The notes: generated by a model not told the origin, from the sequence alone. A DNA stretch of 64,000 nt from Bog-532 sp963742865 (GCA_963742865.1 CAVUNW010000007.1:1-64000), one strand, 5' to 3'; shown: positions 26,544-36,501, counted from the first letter of the stretch. Numbers and translations: made by a program.

Positions 26544-28281
26544 GTGTGGTGTGTGGCGGTTGCGGCTGGCGTGGTCTGGGATGCGGAGGGTGCTGAGGCG
26601 CCGTCTGCGGAGCGCATGCTGGCTGAGGCCCTGGAGGCGAACCGGCAGCTGTCGGAGCTGGCTGACGGGCTGATCGAGGACAACGCGCTGCTGCGGGAGC
26701 AGGTGGCGCGGCTGGGTGAGCGTGATGAGGAGCGGGACGCCGAGCTGGAGAAGCTCCGGGCTGACTTCGCTGTGCTGCAGCGGATGCTGTTCGGGCGGTG
26801 TCGGAGAAGTCACGGCCGGGGCCGCCGCGGCGGCGATGGTAATGCCGATGGCGGCGGGCGGGACCGGGAACGGCGGGGCGCCGCGGGAAAGAAGCGCGGC
26901 CGGGGGCGCGGGCGGGGCGGCGGGTTCGCGCGCCTGCCGCGGCTGGAGGTGTTCTGGGATTTCCTGATGGCGGGTACTGCTGCCGGAGTGCGGGGAGCGT
27001 TCACGCCGCTGGGGGATCATCTGTCCGGGGAGCAGCTGGACTGGCAGGTGATCGTGCGGCTGGCCGTGCACTGCCGCCGCCGCTACGGCGGGCCTGCGAT
27101 TGCCGGGTGCCCGCCACGGTGATGGCGCCGGCCGCCGAAGGCGATCGGCAAGGGCCTGTTCACCAATGGGTTCATCGCGATGCTGCTGACCGAGCGGTTC
27201 GCCGCGGGGCGGAGCATGAACTCGCTGGTGACCGGGCTGGGCAGGCAGGGCGCGGAGATCTCGCCCGCCACTTTGGCGGGCACGTGCGCGCAGGCCGGGG
27301 CGCTGCTGTCCCGCTGGCAGACGCGATCACGGAGCGGTCGCGGGGCTCGTGGCACCTGCACGCGGACGAGACCACGTGGCGGGTCTTCGCCCCCCGCGAC
27401 GGGGACGGGCCGGCGAAGTGGTGGCTGTGGGTGTTCATCGGCCCGGACACCGTGTGCTTCGTGATGGACCCGACGAGGTCGGGGCGGTGCTCGCCCGGCA
27501 CGCGGGGATCGATGAGGAGACCGGGCAGCTCGCGGCGGATGAGGACGGCGGGCCGCGGAGGCTGGTGATCTCCAGCGACTTCTACGCTGTTTACCAGTCC
27601 GCGGGGAAGAAAGCGGACGGCCTGGTCAATCTTTACTGCTGGGCCCACGTAAGACGGCACTTCGTGCGGGCCGGCGACGCGAGCCCGGTCCAGCTGAGGT
27701 ACTGGACGGATGCGTGGCTGGAGCGGATCCGGGACCTGTACGCCGCCCACCATGAGCTCATGGCCGCCTGGCAGGACGCCGCCGCGCCCGCGCCGCAGGA
27801 GAAGGCACCCGCCGCAGCGCGGCTGGAAGACGCTTACGCCGCCTGGGATGACGCCATCGCCGTGATCGGCGAGGCGCGGAAGAAGCAGATGCAAGCCCCT
27901 GGCCTGCAGGAACCGGCGAAGAAGGCGCTCGCCACCCTGGACCGCGAATGGGACGGCCTGGCCGCGCACCGGGACTTCCCGATGGTGTCGCTGGACAATA
28001 ACGCCGCGGAGCGGATGATCAGAGGCCCCGTCGTGACCAGGAAGAACGCCCGCGGCTCCCATAACGGCGACACTGCGCGGAACGCCGCCGTGATCTGGAC
28101 CGTCACGGGCACCGCCCAGATGGCCGGCCTCTACATCCTGACCTATCTCACCGCCTACCTCGACGAATGCGGACGCAACGGCGGCAAGCCGCTCACCGGG
28201 CCGGCACTGGAACGGTTCCTGCCCTGGAACGCCAGCCCCGAACACCTCCGCACCTGGGCACAGCCTCCGCCCGCCGGATAA
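26544..28281 (+). pseudogene. Decayed IS66-family transposase (TnpC-like)
   Basis: Recognisable IS66 blocks occur in order but in different frames: the coiled-coil N-terminus (EDNALLREQVARLGERDEER), the TPLGDHLSGEQLDWQVI block, KGLFTNGFIAMLLTERFA, LHADETTWRVFAP (first DDE Asp), VISSDFYAVYQSAGKK (second Asp) and NNAAERMIRGPVVTRK (Glu). At least four frame changes occur between 26800 and 27520, while the C-terminal third is continuous. The accessory tnpA and tnpB genes are absent and I could not find terminal inverted repeats, so this is an orphan, probably inactive copy. The 220 bases upstream are A/T-richer and contain no other gene. Confidence 0.8.
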
Positions 28282-28411
28282 ATCCCCGGGATAACCGCCT
28301 CCGCCGACGCAGCCGTCGTCAACCGGTCACGCCGGCAGTTAGCATGCCCTCTCACAGGACTTCCGAAGACTTACCATCGTCATTGCCCTAATCGCGGGGC
28401 TCGGTTACCTC

Positions 28412-28600
28412 GTGTCCCTCCGCATCCACCCGCTCCGGCGCTGCCCCGTCTGCAAGATGACGGGGCGGCACTACGGGAGCGTATATAGCTACGGCTATCG
28501 CCGGTGCCGCGCGTGCGGCGGCACCGGACGGAAGGACCGGCTGGGCGCCAAGATCTTTTTCGGTGGCACCAATAACACGGGAATTTACGGTCCCCGGTAA
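28412..28600 (+). CDS. Small zinc-ribbon protein, probably membrane-anchored
   Basis: 62 residues from the GTG at 28412. Two CxxC pairs are seen, CPVCKMTGR and CRACGGTGRKDR, the second matching the DnaJ-type CxxCxGxG zinc knuckle. In the same frame upstream of the GTG the codons read VIALIAGLGYLVSLRIHP, a plausible membrane helix, but the frame closes at 28340 without an ATG. The ATG at 28344 is out of frame. One indel near the start would give a protein of about 85 residues with one helix plus a zinc ribbon, an arrangement common in actinomycetes and without known function. Confidence 0.55.
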   Translation: MSLRIHPLRRCPVCKMTGRHYGSVYSYGYRRCRACGGTGRKDRLGAKIFFGGTNNTGIYGPR

Positions 28601-28601
28601 T

Positions 28602-29588
28602 TCACTGGCCCGGCGAATCCCCGATGATGACCAATACCTTGCCGGTGACGCCCTTCTCGACGGCCTCATGCGCGGCGGCGATATCGTCGAGCCGGAAACG
28701 GTGGACCGGCAATGGCGTTAGCGCACCTTCGCGTAGTGCTTCCGTGATGTCCGCAACTGCCCGGTCTATGGCCCCGGCCGGGAGCGTGTAGAGCAGAACG
28801 AACCGCAGAATGACGTTGGCGCTCATGCAGGCGCGCACCGGCAGCACCGGATCCGGGGGCGTCGCCGCGTACGTGACGATCACGGTATCCGGGCCGGACA
28901 CCGCGAGGTCGGTCTCCAGGTTCGCCCCCAGCGCCACCTCAACGACGCGGTGCACCCGGCCGGCCTGCGCGCGCACCTCCTCGGCAACGCTTCGCTCGCG
29001 GTAATTCAGCACCAGGTCGGCCCCGGCCGCGCGGGCCAGTTCAGCCTTCTCCGGCGAGCTCACCGTCGCGAGAACCCGAGCGCCGTCCCGTCTGGCAAAT
29101 TCGATGGAGAAATGGCCGACGGCCCCCGCGCCGCCCGCCACCAGCACGGCGTGGCCGGCCACCGGGCCATCTGCGAACACGCAGCGGTGCGCGGTGATGG
29201 CCGGGACGCCCAGCATCGCGCCCATCTCCATGTCCACGCCGTCGGGAAGCGGGACCGCCTGGCGTTCGGGCACCACGGTCCACTCCGCGGCCGTCCCCCA
29301 TGTGCGCCCGGCCGCGGCGAGGTACACCCAGACCCGCTGGCCGACGCGGACCGGGTCGACTCCGGGCCCCACCGCGTCGATCACCCCGGCGCCGTCCTGG
29401 TCCGGGATCTGGAAGCCGTCGATCGCACGGGGGGTCGCCCCGCTCCGCGTCTTCACATCGGTCGGGTTGACGCCCGACACCGCGACGCGGACACGGACCT
29501 CGCCCGGGCCGGGCTCGGGCCGCTCGACCTCGGTGACCTTCAGCACGTCCCGGGCCGGACCGGTGGCGTCGTAGAGAGCCGCCTTCAT
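28602..29588 (-). CDS. Zinc-independent quinone oxidoreductase / medium-chain dehydrogenase
   Basis: 328 residues. GroES-like N-terminal domain (GEVRVRVAVSGVNPTDVKTR), then a Rossmann domain with AVLVAGGAGAVGHFSIEFAR. Cys ligands for catalytic zinc are missing, as in the NADPH:quinone reductase branch. The enzyme would reduce quinones or enones with NADPH. ATG 29588 has AGGAGG six bases upstream. It is divergent from an aldo/keto reductase; the 80-base gap probably holds both promoters. Confidence 0.87.
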   Translation of the reverse strand: MKAALYDATGPARDVLKVTEVERPEPGPGEVRVRVAVSGVNPTDVKTRSGATPRAIDGFQIPDQDGAGVIDAVGPGVDPVRVGQRVWVYLAAAGRTWGTAAEWTVVPERQAVPLPDGVDMEMGAMLGVPAITAHRCVFADGPVAGHAVLVAGGAGAVGHFSIEFARRDGARVLATVSSPEKAELARAAGADLVLNYRERSVAEEVRAQAGRVHRVVEVALGANLETDLAVSGPDTVIVTYAATPPDPVLPVRACMSANVILRFVLLYTLPAGAIDRAVADITEALREGALTPLPVHRFRLDDIAAAHEAVEKGVTGKVLVIIGDSPGQ

Positions 29589-29668
29589 CGGTGTCCTCCT
29601 CGGCTGTGAAGTACTCCCTGCACAATGCCTATCCTCGCACTGGGGTCAGTTGGGTAGGCTCGCCAAAC

Positions 29669-30653
29669 GTGGAACAGCGAGTGCTCGGCAAAACAGGCAG
29701 GCCGGTATCGGTCATCGGGCTCGGGACGTGGCAGCTCGGCGCGGACTGGGGTAACGTCAGCGACGACGAGGCGCTCGGCGTGCTGCACGCGGCGGTCGAG
29801 TCCGGGGTCACGTTCCTCGACACCGCCGACGTCTACGGCGACGGCCGCAGTGAGCGGATCATCGGCCGGTTCATCGCCGGCAACGCCGGCCAGGGCGTGA
29901 CCGTCGCGACCAAGATGGGCCGCCGGGTCGATCAGGTGCCGGAGAACTACACGCTGGAGAACTTCCGCGCCTGGACGGACCGTTCCCGGGTCAATCTCGG
30001 CGTGGACATCCTGGATCTGGTGCAGCTGCACTGCCCGCCGGCCCCGGTGTACTCCACCGGCGCCGTCTTCGACGCCCTGGACACCCTGGTCGGCGAGGAG
30101 CGCATCGCGTCCTACGGCGTCAGCGTCGAGACGTGCGACGAGGCGCTCACCGCCATCGCGCGGCCGGGCACCGCGACCGTGCAGATCATTCTCAACGCGT
30201 TCCGGCGCAAGCCGCTGGACGACGTGCTCCCGGCAGCGGCCGCGGCCGGGGTCGGCATCATCGCCCGCGTCCCGCTCGCCTCCGGCCTGCTGTCCGGCCG
30301 GTACACCCGCGACTCCACCTTCGCGGCCGACGATCATCGCTCCTACAACCGGCACGGCGAGGCGTTCGACGTAGGGGAGACGTTCTCCGGGGTCGACTAC
30401 GGGGCCGGCGTGGACGCGGCCCAGGAATTCGCCGCGCTGGCGCTGACCGGGAGGCACACCCGCCCAGACCGCGCTGCGCTGGGTGATCCAGCAGCCCGGG
30501 GTTACGACCGTCATCCCGGGGGCGCGCAGCGCGGACCAGGCCCGGCAGAACTCCGCGGCCGCTGACCTGCCCGCGCTGGACCGTGATGCCCTCAGTGCGA
30601 TCGAGGACCTGTACGACAAGTACTTCCGGGCCCAGATCCACGCGCGCTGGTGA
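29669..30653 (+). CDS. Aldo/keto reductase, one frame break
   Basis: About 327 residues if repaired. The AKR barrel is evident: VIGLGTWQLGADWGNVSDDE, the Asp/Tyr pair in FLDTADVYGDGRSE, the Lys in VATKMGRR and the His in LVQLHCPP. The frame changes near 30455, after which TPAQTALRWVIQQPGVTTVI and the terminal LYDKYFRAQIHARW continue to TGA 30651. The start is GTG 29669 with a weak ribosome site. NADPH-dependent reduction of aldehydes or sugars is expected. The catalytic residues are present, so an indel artefact is as likely as decay. Confidence 0.82.
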
Positions 30654-30701
30654 CCGCGGACGACTGAACGACCTGGTAACGATGAAGGGCGGGGCGACCC
30701 G

Positions 30702-31487
30702 GTGACCGCGAGCGACTGGGCGACGGTCGCCAGCCTCGCCACCGCGCTGGGGACTCTCGTGCTGGCCGTGGCCACGTTCTCCGCGGTCCGTTCGGGTAAC
30801 CGGACGGCGCGGGCGGCTGAGCTCTCGCTGCTGACCAGCCTGCGCCCGCTGCTGACGCCGTCCCGGCGCAGCGACACGGTGCTCAAGGTGAATTTCGGCG
30901 ACGACAAATGGCTCCGCGTGCCCGGGAGCAGTGGGATCGCCGAAATGGGTGGCGGCGACGGGACCATGGGGCCCAAGGATGCCGTGCTGTACTTCTCCGT
31001 TTCCCTGCGCAACGTCGGGAACGGGATCGCGGTGCTGCACGGATGGCGGCTGCACACGGCCCGGCCGCAGGCCAATGACGAGGCCCCGCCGCTGGAGGAG
31101 TTCCGGATGCAGACCCGGGACATGTACATCCCGCCGGGCGACGTCGGCTTCTGGCAGGGAGCGCTGCGCGATCTCGACGACCCGCAGTACGAGCGGGCGC
31201 GGAAGGTGATCGAGGGACGGCAGGAGTGGATCGTGGACCTGCTGTACGGCGACGAGGACGGCGGCCAGCGCGTGATCGGCCGCTTCCGTTGCCAGCCCAC
31301 CCCGTGGGCTCCGGCCCAGGGTCCCCAGCGAGCGGAGGCTGATGGTGACCCGCGGCCGGAGGCCAATGATGACCCGCGGCCGGAGGCCAGCGGTGATCAT
31401 CCCGTCTGGATGCTGACCGTCGCGCGGCACTGGAGCCTGGACCGTCCCGATCCGCGGCAAGCCGACCGGCCCACCAATCCGGCGTAG
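30702..31487 (+). CDS. Hypothetical protein with N-terminal membrane helix
   Basis: 261 residues. A helix at about 8-30 (VASLATALGTLVLAVATFSA) is followed by a cytoplasmic domain with no family I recognise (LYFSVSLRNVGNGIAVLHGW, ARKVIEGRQEWIVDLLYGDE). The region LRNVGNG.A resembles bacterial beta-sandwich segments often found behind such an anchor. Near the C-terminus an acidic repeat (EADGDPRPEANDDPRPEASG) reflects a 24-base DNA repeat. The start is GTG 30702. It lies downstream of the aldo/keto reductase with 48 bases between. Confidence 0.65.
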   Translation: MTASDWATVASLATALGTLVLAVATFSAVRSGNRTARAAELSLLTSLRPLLTPSRRSDTVLKVNFGDDKWLRVPGSSGIAEMGGGDGTMGPKDAVLYFSVSLRNVGNGIAVLHGWRLHTARPQANDEAPPLEEFRMQTRDMYIPPGDVGFWQGALRDLDDPQYERARKVIEGRQEWIVDLLYGDEDGGQRVIGRFRCQPTPWAPAQGPQRAEADGDPRPEANDDPRPEASGDHPVWMLTVARHWSLDRPDPRQADRPTNPA

Positions 31488-31490
31488 GGC

Positions 31491-31575
31491 GGCCCGCCAG
31501 CCCGGCGCAGGCCCGCCAGCCCGGGCGAAGGCCCGCCACGCGCGCAGGGGGCCCGCCACCCCGGCGCAGAACATC
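31491..31575 (+). repeat. Imperfect 20-base GC-rich tandem repeat
   Basis: About four units related to GCCCGCCAGCCCGGCGCAG follow the stop of the preceding gene. They precede a sharp change to A/T-rich DNA at 31600-31660, which is probably the promoter region of the next gene. No gene is seen between 31488 and 31724. Confidence 0.6.
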
Positions 31576-31789
31576 CCAGGGGGGTCTATACCGGGGTAAT
31601 TGCGATTATTTCGCAAGTTATAACGAAGTTCTTATCGCATCGTGCCAATTTCACCGCGGATGTTACTCACCAGTGCACAATCCTTGCGTAGGGAGGAGTT
31701 CCTGCCGCAATAAGGAAAGACGCCGATGAGCCGCACGCCGACGATGAAGCCGCCGATGGCCGCGCCGATACTCATGGCCGCGTCGTTAC

Positions 31790-32719
31790 ATGGGCGCCCG
31801 TTTCCCCGGCCTCACCGCCCCGCGACGCCAGGGCCCGGCTGGCCGGCACACCAGCCTGATAGGCGACGCGGACGATAGCACTGACCTGGCTGATTGCGCC
31901 GTCCATGACGAGCCTTCCCAGGGCACTCACGTCTACATCCGCGGCGAAGCCGGCCGCGGCGCCCAGGCCGGCGGCCCCGGCTACCGGCCCGGCACCGGTT
32001 ACGCCGACACGGTGGTCATGGGTGATCTTGGCCTGTTCGACCGCGGCCGGACCGGCGCCTGGCCGAGGATAGGCGTCAACCGCGAGCCGCCGCCACAGCC
32101 GTGGTTCCAGAACCGCGCCCGGCTCGTCATCGCGGCGGCGGGGCTGGCGAGCGTGGGCTTCGCGGGGTTCGTGGGCGTGCCCGCGCTGCTGCACGCGCTG
32201 GGCGTCGGCACGGGGCCACAGGGCGGGTCCTGCCCGGTGTGCCAGTTCCCGATCCCCAGCTCGGCGGCGGTCCCGCCGGGCCCCGCCGCGGCCCCCGCGA
32301 CGGCACCGCCGGCCACTTCCCCCGCCAGGACCCAGGCCGCCGCTACGACTCCCCCGCCCCCGGCGGCCGCGGCGCCCCAGCTGCGCTCCACTCCGGCGGG
32401 CCAGACCATCTCGCCGCTCGGCGTGACCTACAGCGTCATACCCGGGGGCAATGGCCAGTTCACCGGGCAGGTGACGGTCGTCAACCGCGGCTCGGCCCCG
32501 GTCACGAACTGGCAGCTGGTGGTGGCGCTGCCGTACGATACCGTGTCCGCCGTGCAGAACGCCGAGATCTCCGACTCCAGCGACGTCCTGTTCCTGAGCC
32601 CAGCCCCCGACGATCTCTCGATTGCCCCCGGCGGCATGGTGGTCGTCTCGATCTTCGCGTCCGGTCCCACCACCACGGCCGCCGAGTGCTCGTTCAATAA
32701 CGTCGCCTGCCAGCAGTAG
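31790..32719 (+). CDS. Membrane-anchored protein with CBM2-like C-terminal domain
   Basis: 309 residues. An N-terminal cytoplasmic part of about 105 residues precedes one membrane helix (RLVIAAAGLASVGFAGFVGV), a Pro/Ala/Thr-rich linker, and an extracellular beta-sandwich (FTGQVTVVNRGSAPVTNWQL, PGGMVVVSIFAS) that resembles carbohydrate-binding module family 2, ending in a Cys pair. A role at the cell surface in binding polysaccharide is inferred. The start is unsure: ATG 31790 lacks a ribosome site, whereas ATG 31725, in another frame, follows AAGGAAAG and reads only 50 codons. A frame break near the start is therefore possible. Confidence 0.6.
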   Translation: MGARFPGLTAPRRQGPAGRHTSLIGDADDSTDLADCAVHDEPSQGTHVYIRGEAGRGAQAGGPGYRPGTGYADTVVMGDLGLFDRGRTGAWPRIGVNREPPPQPWFQNRARLVIAAAGLASVGFAGFVGVPALLHALGVGTGPQGGSCPVCQFPIPSSAAVPPGPAAAPATAPPATSPARTQAAATTPPPPAAAAPQLRSTPAGQTISPLGVTYSVIPGGNGQFTGQVTVVNRGSAPVTNWQLVVALPYDTVSAVQNAEISDSSDVLFLSPAPDDLSIAPGGMVVVSIFASGPTTTAAECSFNNVACQQ

Positions 32720-32835
32720 GGCCCCAGTTGCGTTCGCCCGGGTCCCGGCCCGGCTCCCGGCCTGAGACGTGAGCTCTCAGAATCTTTGAGGAATCTCACA
32801 GGTGTATCGCCTGGATCTCTCCAGCCCCATGCTCG

Positions 32836-33924
32836 ATGATGAGAGATCATTACAATTCAGCATCAATGCCGGACAAGTGGGAACCAAACGTAGTGGGCCG
32901 GAGGCCCGGAGAGGGAGGCCATGCGTCCGGTGAGCGGGGAAACCGACGGGGCGCAGGAGCCAGGGTCTTCGGGCCGGCCGCGAGGATCGCAGGAACCCGG
33001 GGCTGGATCGCAGGAACCCGGGGCTGGATCGCAGGAACCCGGGGCTGGATGCAGAACCCGGGGCCAGAAGCGTGGGACCCGCGGCCGAGATCCCGGCGGT
33101 TCCGCTGGCTGGCCAAGCCGTCCGCTCGCCTGGTCGGCACCTCGGTGCTCGCGATGCTCGCCATCATCTTCGCAACTCCCGCCGATGGCGGCACGGGCAC
33201 GCTGGCCGCGCGCATCGCCAAGGTCGTCGGGCTCGGTTCATCCCCGGCACGCACCGGAAAGCCGTTCGGTGGCACCCCGGCGGTCGGCGCGCTGTTCACC
33301 ACCAGAGGCGGCCAGCTCGGAACGCACTTTTGCACGGCCAGCGTGGTGAGCAGCCCGCACGGGGACCTGCTCGTCACCGCGGCGCACTGCGTTACCGGCA
33401 CGCAGGGTGTCACCGGCACGCAGGGAACGATCGCGTTCGTACCGGGATACACGAACGGGAAGGCTCCCTACGGCATCTGGTACGTCTCGCGGGTATTCAC
33501 CGACCAGGCCTGGAACACCTCGGCCAGCCAGGACGATGACGTCGCCTTCCTCCAGGTGCGGCAGAACAGCACCAGTACCCCGATCGAGGACATGACCGGC
33601 GCGGAAGACCTCGGCATCGGCCTTCCCGCGGTGGAACTGGCACAGGTCATCGGCTACCCCAACGGCGCCAGCGAGCCCATGATCTGCCAGAACTGGACCA
33701 AGGCGTTCAGCGCGACGCAGCTGGAATTCGACTGCGGCGGCTACCCGGACGGGACCAGCGGCGGGCCGTTCCTGGTGAAGGTGGACCAGGCCACCGGGCA
33801 GGGCACGGTGATGGGCGTCATCGGCGGCTACGAGCAGGGCGGAGACGACTCCGCCGTCTCCTACGCCGCGAGGTTCGGCCGCAACATCAGCGCGCTCTAT
33901 CAGCAGGCCGAGGCGGACAGCTGA
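32836..33924 (+). CDS. Trypsin-like serine protease, membrane-anchored or secreted
   Basis: The continuous frame gives 362 residues. A membrane or signal helix lies at about 98-115 (LVGTSVLAMLAIIFATPADG), followed by a chymotrypsin fold with His in LLVTAAHCVTG, Asp in DDDVAFLQV and Ser in GYPDGTSGGPFL, so the triad is complete. It would cleave proteins outside the cell. The ATG at 32836 has no ribosome site. An ATG at 32921 in another frame has a strong GGGAGG box and would code GSQEPGA repeats; one base added to the shortened fourth repeat unit at 33047 joins it to the protease frame. The N-terminus is thus uncertain. Confidence 0.8.
   Translation: MMRDHYNSASMPDKWEPNVVGRRPGEGGHASGERGNRRGAGARVFGPAARIAGTRGWIAGTRGWIAGTRGWMQNPGPEAWDPRPRSRRFRWLAKPSARLVGTSVLAMLAIIFATPADGGTGTLAARIAKVVGLGSSPARTGKPFGGTPAVGALFTTRGGQLGTHFCTASVVSSPHGDLLVTAAHCVTGTQGVTGTQGTIAFVPGYTNGKAPYGIWYVSRVFTDQAWNTSASQDDDVAFLQVRQNSTSTPIEDMTGAEDLGIGLPAVELAQVIGYPNGASEPMICQNWTKAFSATQLEFDCGGYPDGTSGGPFLVKVDQATGQGTVMGVIGGYEQGGDDSAVSYAARFGRNISALYQQAEADS
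32984..33065 (+). repeat. 21-base tandem repeat, three full copies and one short copy
   Basis: Units starting GGATCGCAGGAACCCGGGG lie at 32984, 33005 and 33026. The fourth, at 33047, is 19 bases long because a C and a G are missing. In one frame it codes IAGTRGW, in another GSQEPGA. Confidence 0.85.
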
Positions 33925-33939
33925 GGAGCAGCCCCCGGG

Positions 33940-34897
33940 TCAGTCGTACTCTGCCGGGAGCGGGACAATCCTGTCCATCTCGGCCCGCTGCCCGGGGGCG
34001 GGAACCCACTCACCCGCCATCGCGTTCGCCTTCACCTGCTCCGGGGTCATGGCCCCGGCGATCACCGAGGAGCAGCCGTCGATGGCGGCCAGGCCGCCGA
34101 TGGCCACATCCAGGATGCCGACTCCCTGGGCCCGGGCCCAGCTGATCAGCGCCTCGACCTGGTCAAGCTTCTCGTCGGTGATGTAGCCCGGCCGGCCGGC
34201 CAGCCGGCTTCCGCTCGGAGCTTCCTGGCCACGCCGGACCTTCCCGGTGAGCAGGCCGTTGGCCAGCGGGTAATAGGGCAGCACGCCCGACCCCGAAATG
34301 CCGGGCGGCGGGCACGACGTCCGCCTCGGCGTCCCGCTCCAGCAGCGACCAGTGGTTCTGCGCCGAGATGAACCGGCTGCGGCCCAGTTCGCGGGCCACG
34401 TGCTCGGCGTCGGCGAGCTGCCAGCCGGAGAAGTTGGAGTGGCCCGCGTAGCGGATCGTGCCCGCGGTGACCAGCTCGTCCAGCGCGGCGATGGTCTCAT
34501 CGATGGGCGTGGCCGGATCGGGGGTGTGGATCTGGTACAGGTCGAGGTAATCGGTCCGGAGCCTGCGTAGCGATTCGGTCACAGCGCGCTTAATATACGC
34601 GCGGCCGCCTTTTGCGCCGGCCGCCGGGCCATATCCCATATCGACTTTGCGGTGCCCGAATTTGGTGGCGAGGACAATATCGCCGCGGCGGGCCCCCAGG
34701 ACCTCGCCCAGCAGGGTCTCGGACGCGCCGTCCCCGCCGTAGATGTCGGCGGTGTCGAACAGCGTGATGCCGGCGTTGATCGCCGCGTCCACCACCGCCC
34801 GGGTGCCGTCCAGGTCGAGCCGGCGGCCGAAGTTGTTGCCGCCGAGCCCGACGACGGACACCTGTAGTCCGGACGATCCAAGTGACCTGTAGCGCAT
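33940..34897 (-). CDS. Aldo/keto reductase, one frame break
   Basis: About 319 residues if repaired. ATG 34897 (MRYRSLGSSGLQVSVVGLGG) has a GGGAG box. The barrel shows FDTADIYGGDGASE, the Lys in VLATKFGHRK and the His in LYQIHTPDP. The frame changes near 34300; the continuation LPYYPLANGLLTGKVRRGQE and VIAGAMTPEQVKANA runs to the stop at 33940. It resembles the YajO/Tas-type reductases. It is convergent with the protease gene, and it is not closely similar to the reductase at 29669. Confidence 0.82.
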
Positions 34898-34991
34898 ACT
34901 CTCCCGCCTCGCCGAAGTTCCCCAGGCGATCTTATGCGGCGTGACCTGGGCCGCTCCTGGAGGCCCGCGCGGACGGCGGGCCCGCAGCAGG

Positions 34992-35798
34992 TTACGGCTT
35001 GCGCGCCACCAGAGCGTAGAAATACGCCTCCGCCGGGTTCGGCGGCGGCACACTGCCCCGATCGGGGCGCCACTCGGGGAGCCAGACGATTCCGGGTTCC
35101 TCCGGGTCCAGGCCGTCGATGAGGCGCATTATGTGGTCCCGGCTGCGTACGTGCGCTGAGGTGGTGGCCTGATCGTAGACTTCGGCCGCCTCGTTGACCT
35201 CCGGCGCCGCGTCGGCGGTGCCATGCGACATGACCAGGTAACTACCGGACGGGAACGGCTCGAGGAGCTTCGCGATGATCCCGCCCGGGTCATTGTCATC
35301 GGCGATGAAATGCAGGATGGCGACGAGCAGCAGGGCCACCGGCTGCTCGAAGTCGATCAGCGCCCGCAGTTCCGGATCGGCCAGGATCTCGTCCGGGTGG
35401 CGCAGGTCGTGCGCCACGATCGTGGCGCCGGCCACGCCGTGCAGCAGGTGCCGTCCATGGGCCAGCACCACGGGATCGTTGTCCACGTAGACCACGCGGC
35501 TGCCCGGCACCGCTTCCTGCGCGACCTCATGCACGTTGCGCACGGTCGGCAGGCCGGCGCCGACGTCGATGAACTGCCGGATGCCGCGAGTGAGCGCGAG
35601 GTACCGGACGGCGCGGCCGAGGAACGCACGGTTCCACTGGAACGCGGTGCGGACGTTGGGCAGCGCCTGCGCGATCTGCTCAGCGGCCGCCCGGTCGGCC
35701 GGGTAGTTGTCCTTACCGCCGAGCAGGTAGTCGTAAATCCGCGCCGTACTCGGTATGTCAGGTCTGAATTTCTCTTTCCAGCCCTCATTTTCGGTCAC
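34992..35798 (-). CDS. DUF574-family S-adenosylmethionine-dependent methyltransferase
   Basis: 268 residues of the actinobacterial DUF574 (Methyltransf_19) family. Signature pieces are STARIYDYLLGGKDNYPADR, FIDVGAGLPTVRNVHEVAQE (SAM-binding Gly-rich loop), VVYVDNDPVVLAHGR and the end VVWLPEWRPD-like WLPEWRPDRG. The substrate is unknown. The family is found in many copies in sporulating actinomycetes, often near XRE-DUF5753 genes, as here (36.8-39.2 kb). ATG 35798 is used; the gene is followed by 94 bases to the aldo/keto reductase on the same strand. Confidence 0.85.
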   Translation of the reverse strand: MTENEGWKEKFRPDIPSTARIYDYLLGGKDNYPADRAAAEQIAQALPNVRTAFQWNRAFLGRAVRYLALTRGIRQFIDVGAGLPTVRNVHEVAQEAVPGSRVVYVDNDPVVLAHGRHLLHGVAGATIVAHDLRHPDEILADPELRALIDFEQPVALLLVAILHFIADDNDPGGIIAKLLEPFPSGSYLVMSHGTADAAPEVNEAAEVYDQATTSAHVRSRDHIMRLIDGLDPEEPGIVWLPEWRPDRGSVPPPNPAEAYFYALVARKP

Positions 35799-35989
35799 CG
35801 TATTACTCCGTCAAGCCGTGATAAGGGAATTGCGCTGTACACGTGCATTGCGGCCTTTCCGGCCGCACATCAAATGGATCAGTTATCACGGCGCGCCGAG
35901 GGGGTTGCGGCGCCGCATCCGGCTGAAAAGCATATATCGGTCTTTCCGGACATGTCCTGCTGTTGCCGCTAGCTGGCCGCCGCCGGCAG

Positions 35990-36051
35990 GCCGGGGCCGC
36001 CGCGCGGGCCGGGGCCGCCGCGCGGGCCGGGGCCGCCGCGCGGGCCGGGGG
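35990..36051. repeat. 18-base GC-rich tandem repeat, three copies plus
   Basis: GCCGGGGCCGCCGCGCGG is repeated exactly at 35990, 36008 and 36026, with a partial fourth unit. It lies in non-coding DNA upstream of the DUF574 methyltransferase. Confidence 0.85.
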
Positions 36052-36501
36052 ACGCCGGCCGGGCCCGCGCCCCGGGCGACCCGGCTCCAGGGCAACCGGG
36101 CCGCGGGCGCGATCCGGCGGGGAAACCGGCGGCGAAGGACGTGTACACCCACGTCCACGCCAGCAAACGGACGTGCGCAAAGGCGTCCACCCCAGCTTCG
36201 TGGGCGGCGGCCAGGCACGAGGCCGGCCCGGGAGGCGCCCGGGCAGCACCGGACGGGGGACGCCCATCACCCGGCGGAATCGATCATGTTCGGTGTCCGT
36301 ATGACCACGCCCCGTATGGCATGCAGCCGCAGGTAGACGCGCTGCGGGGGGCAGCAGGAAGCCCTCGCCGGGACCACTCCCGGGGCAACTGGCCGTTCCA
36401 GCCGTCCGGGCGGGCGTGACCGCAACTGAGCGAAAACGCATTTAATGGATTCACAAGTTGCGTGGCGCAACCTTCTGGCGGGGCGCCTGAGGGCATGGCG
36501 T

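Noticed and set aside
32984..33065. CRISPR array
   Set aside because: The 21-base units are directly adjacent without spacers and lie in coding DNA.
35803..36441. A 212-codon minus-strand frame upstream of the DUF574 gene
   Set aside because: The product is Pro/Arg/Ala-rich, partly from the 18-base repeat, with no recognisable fold.
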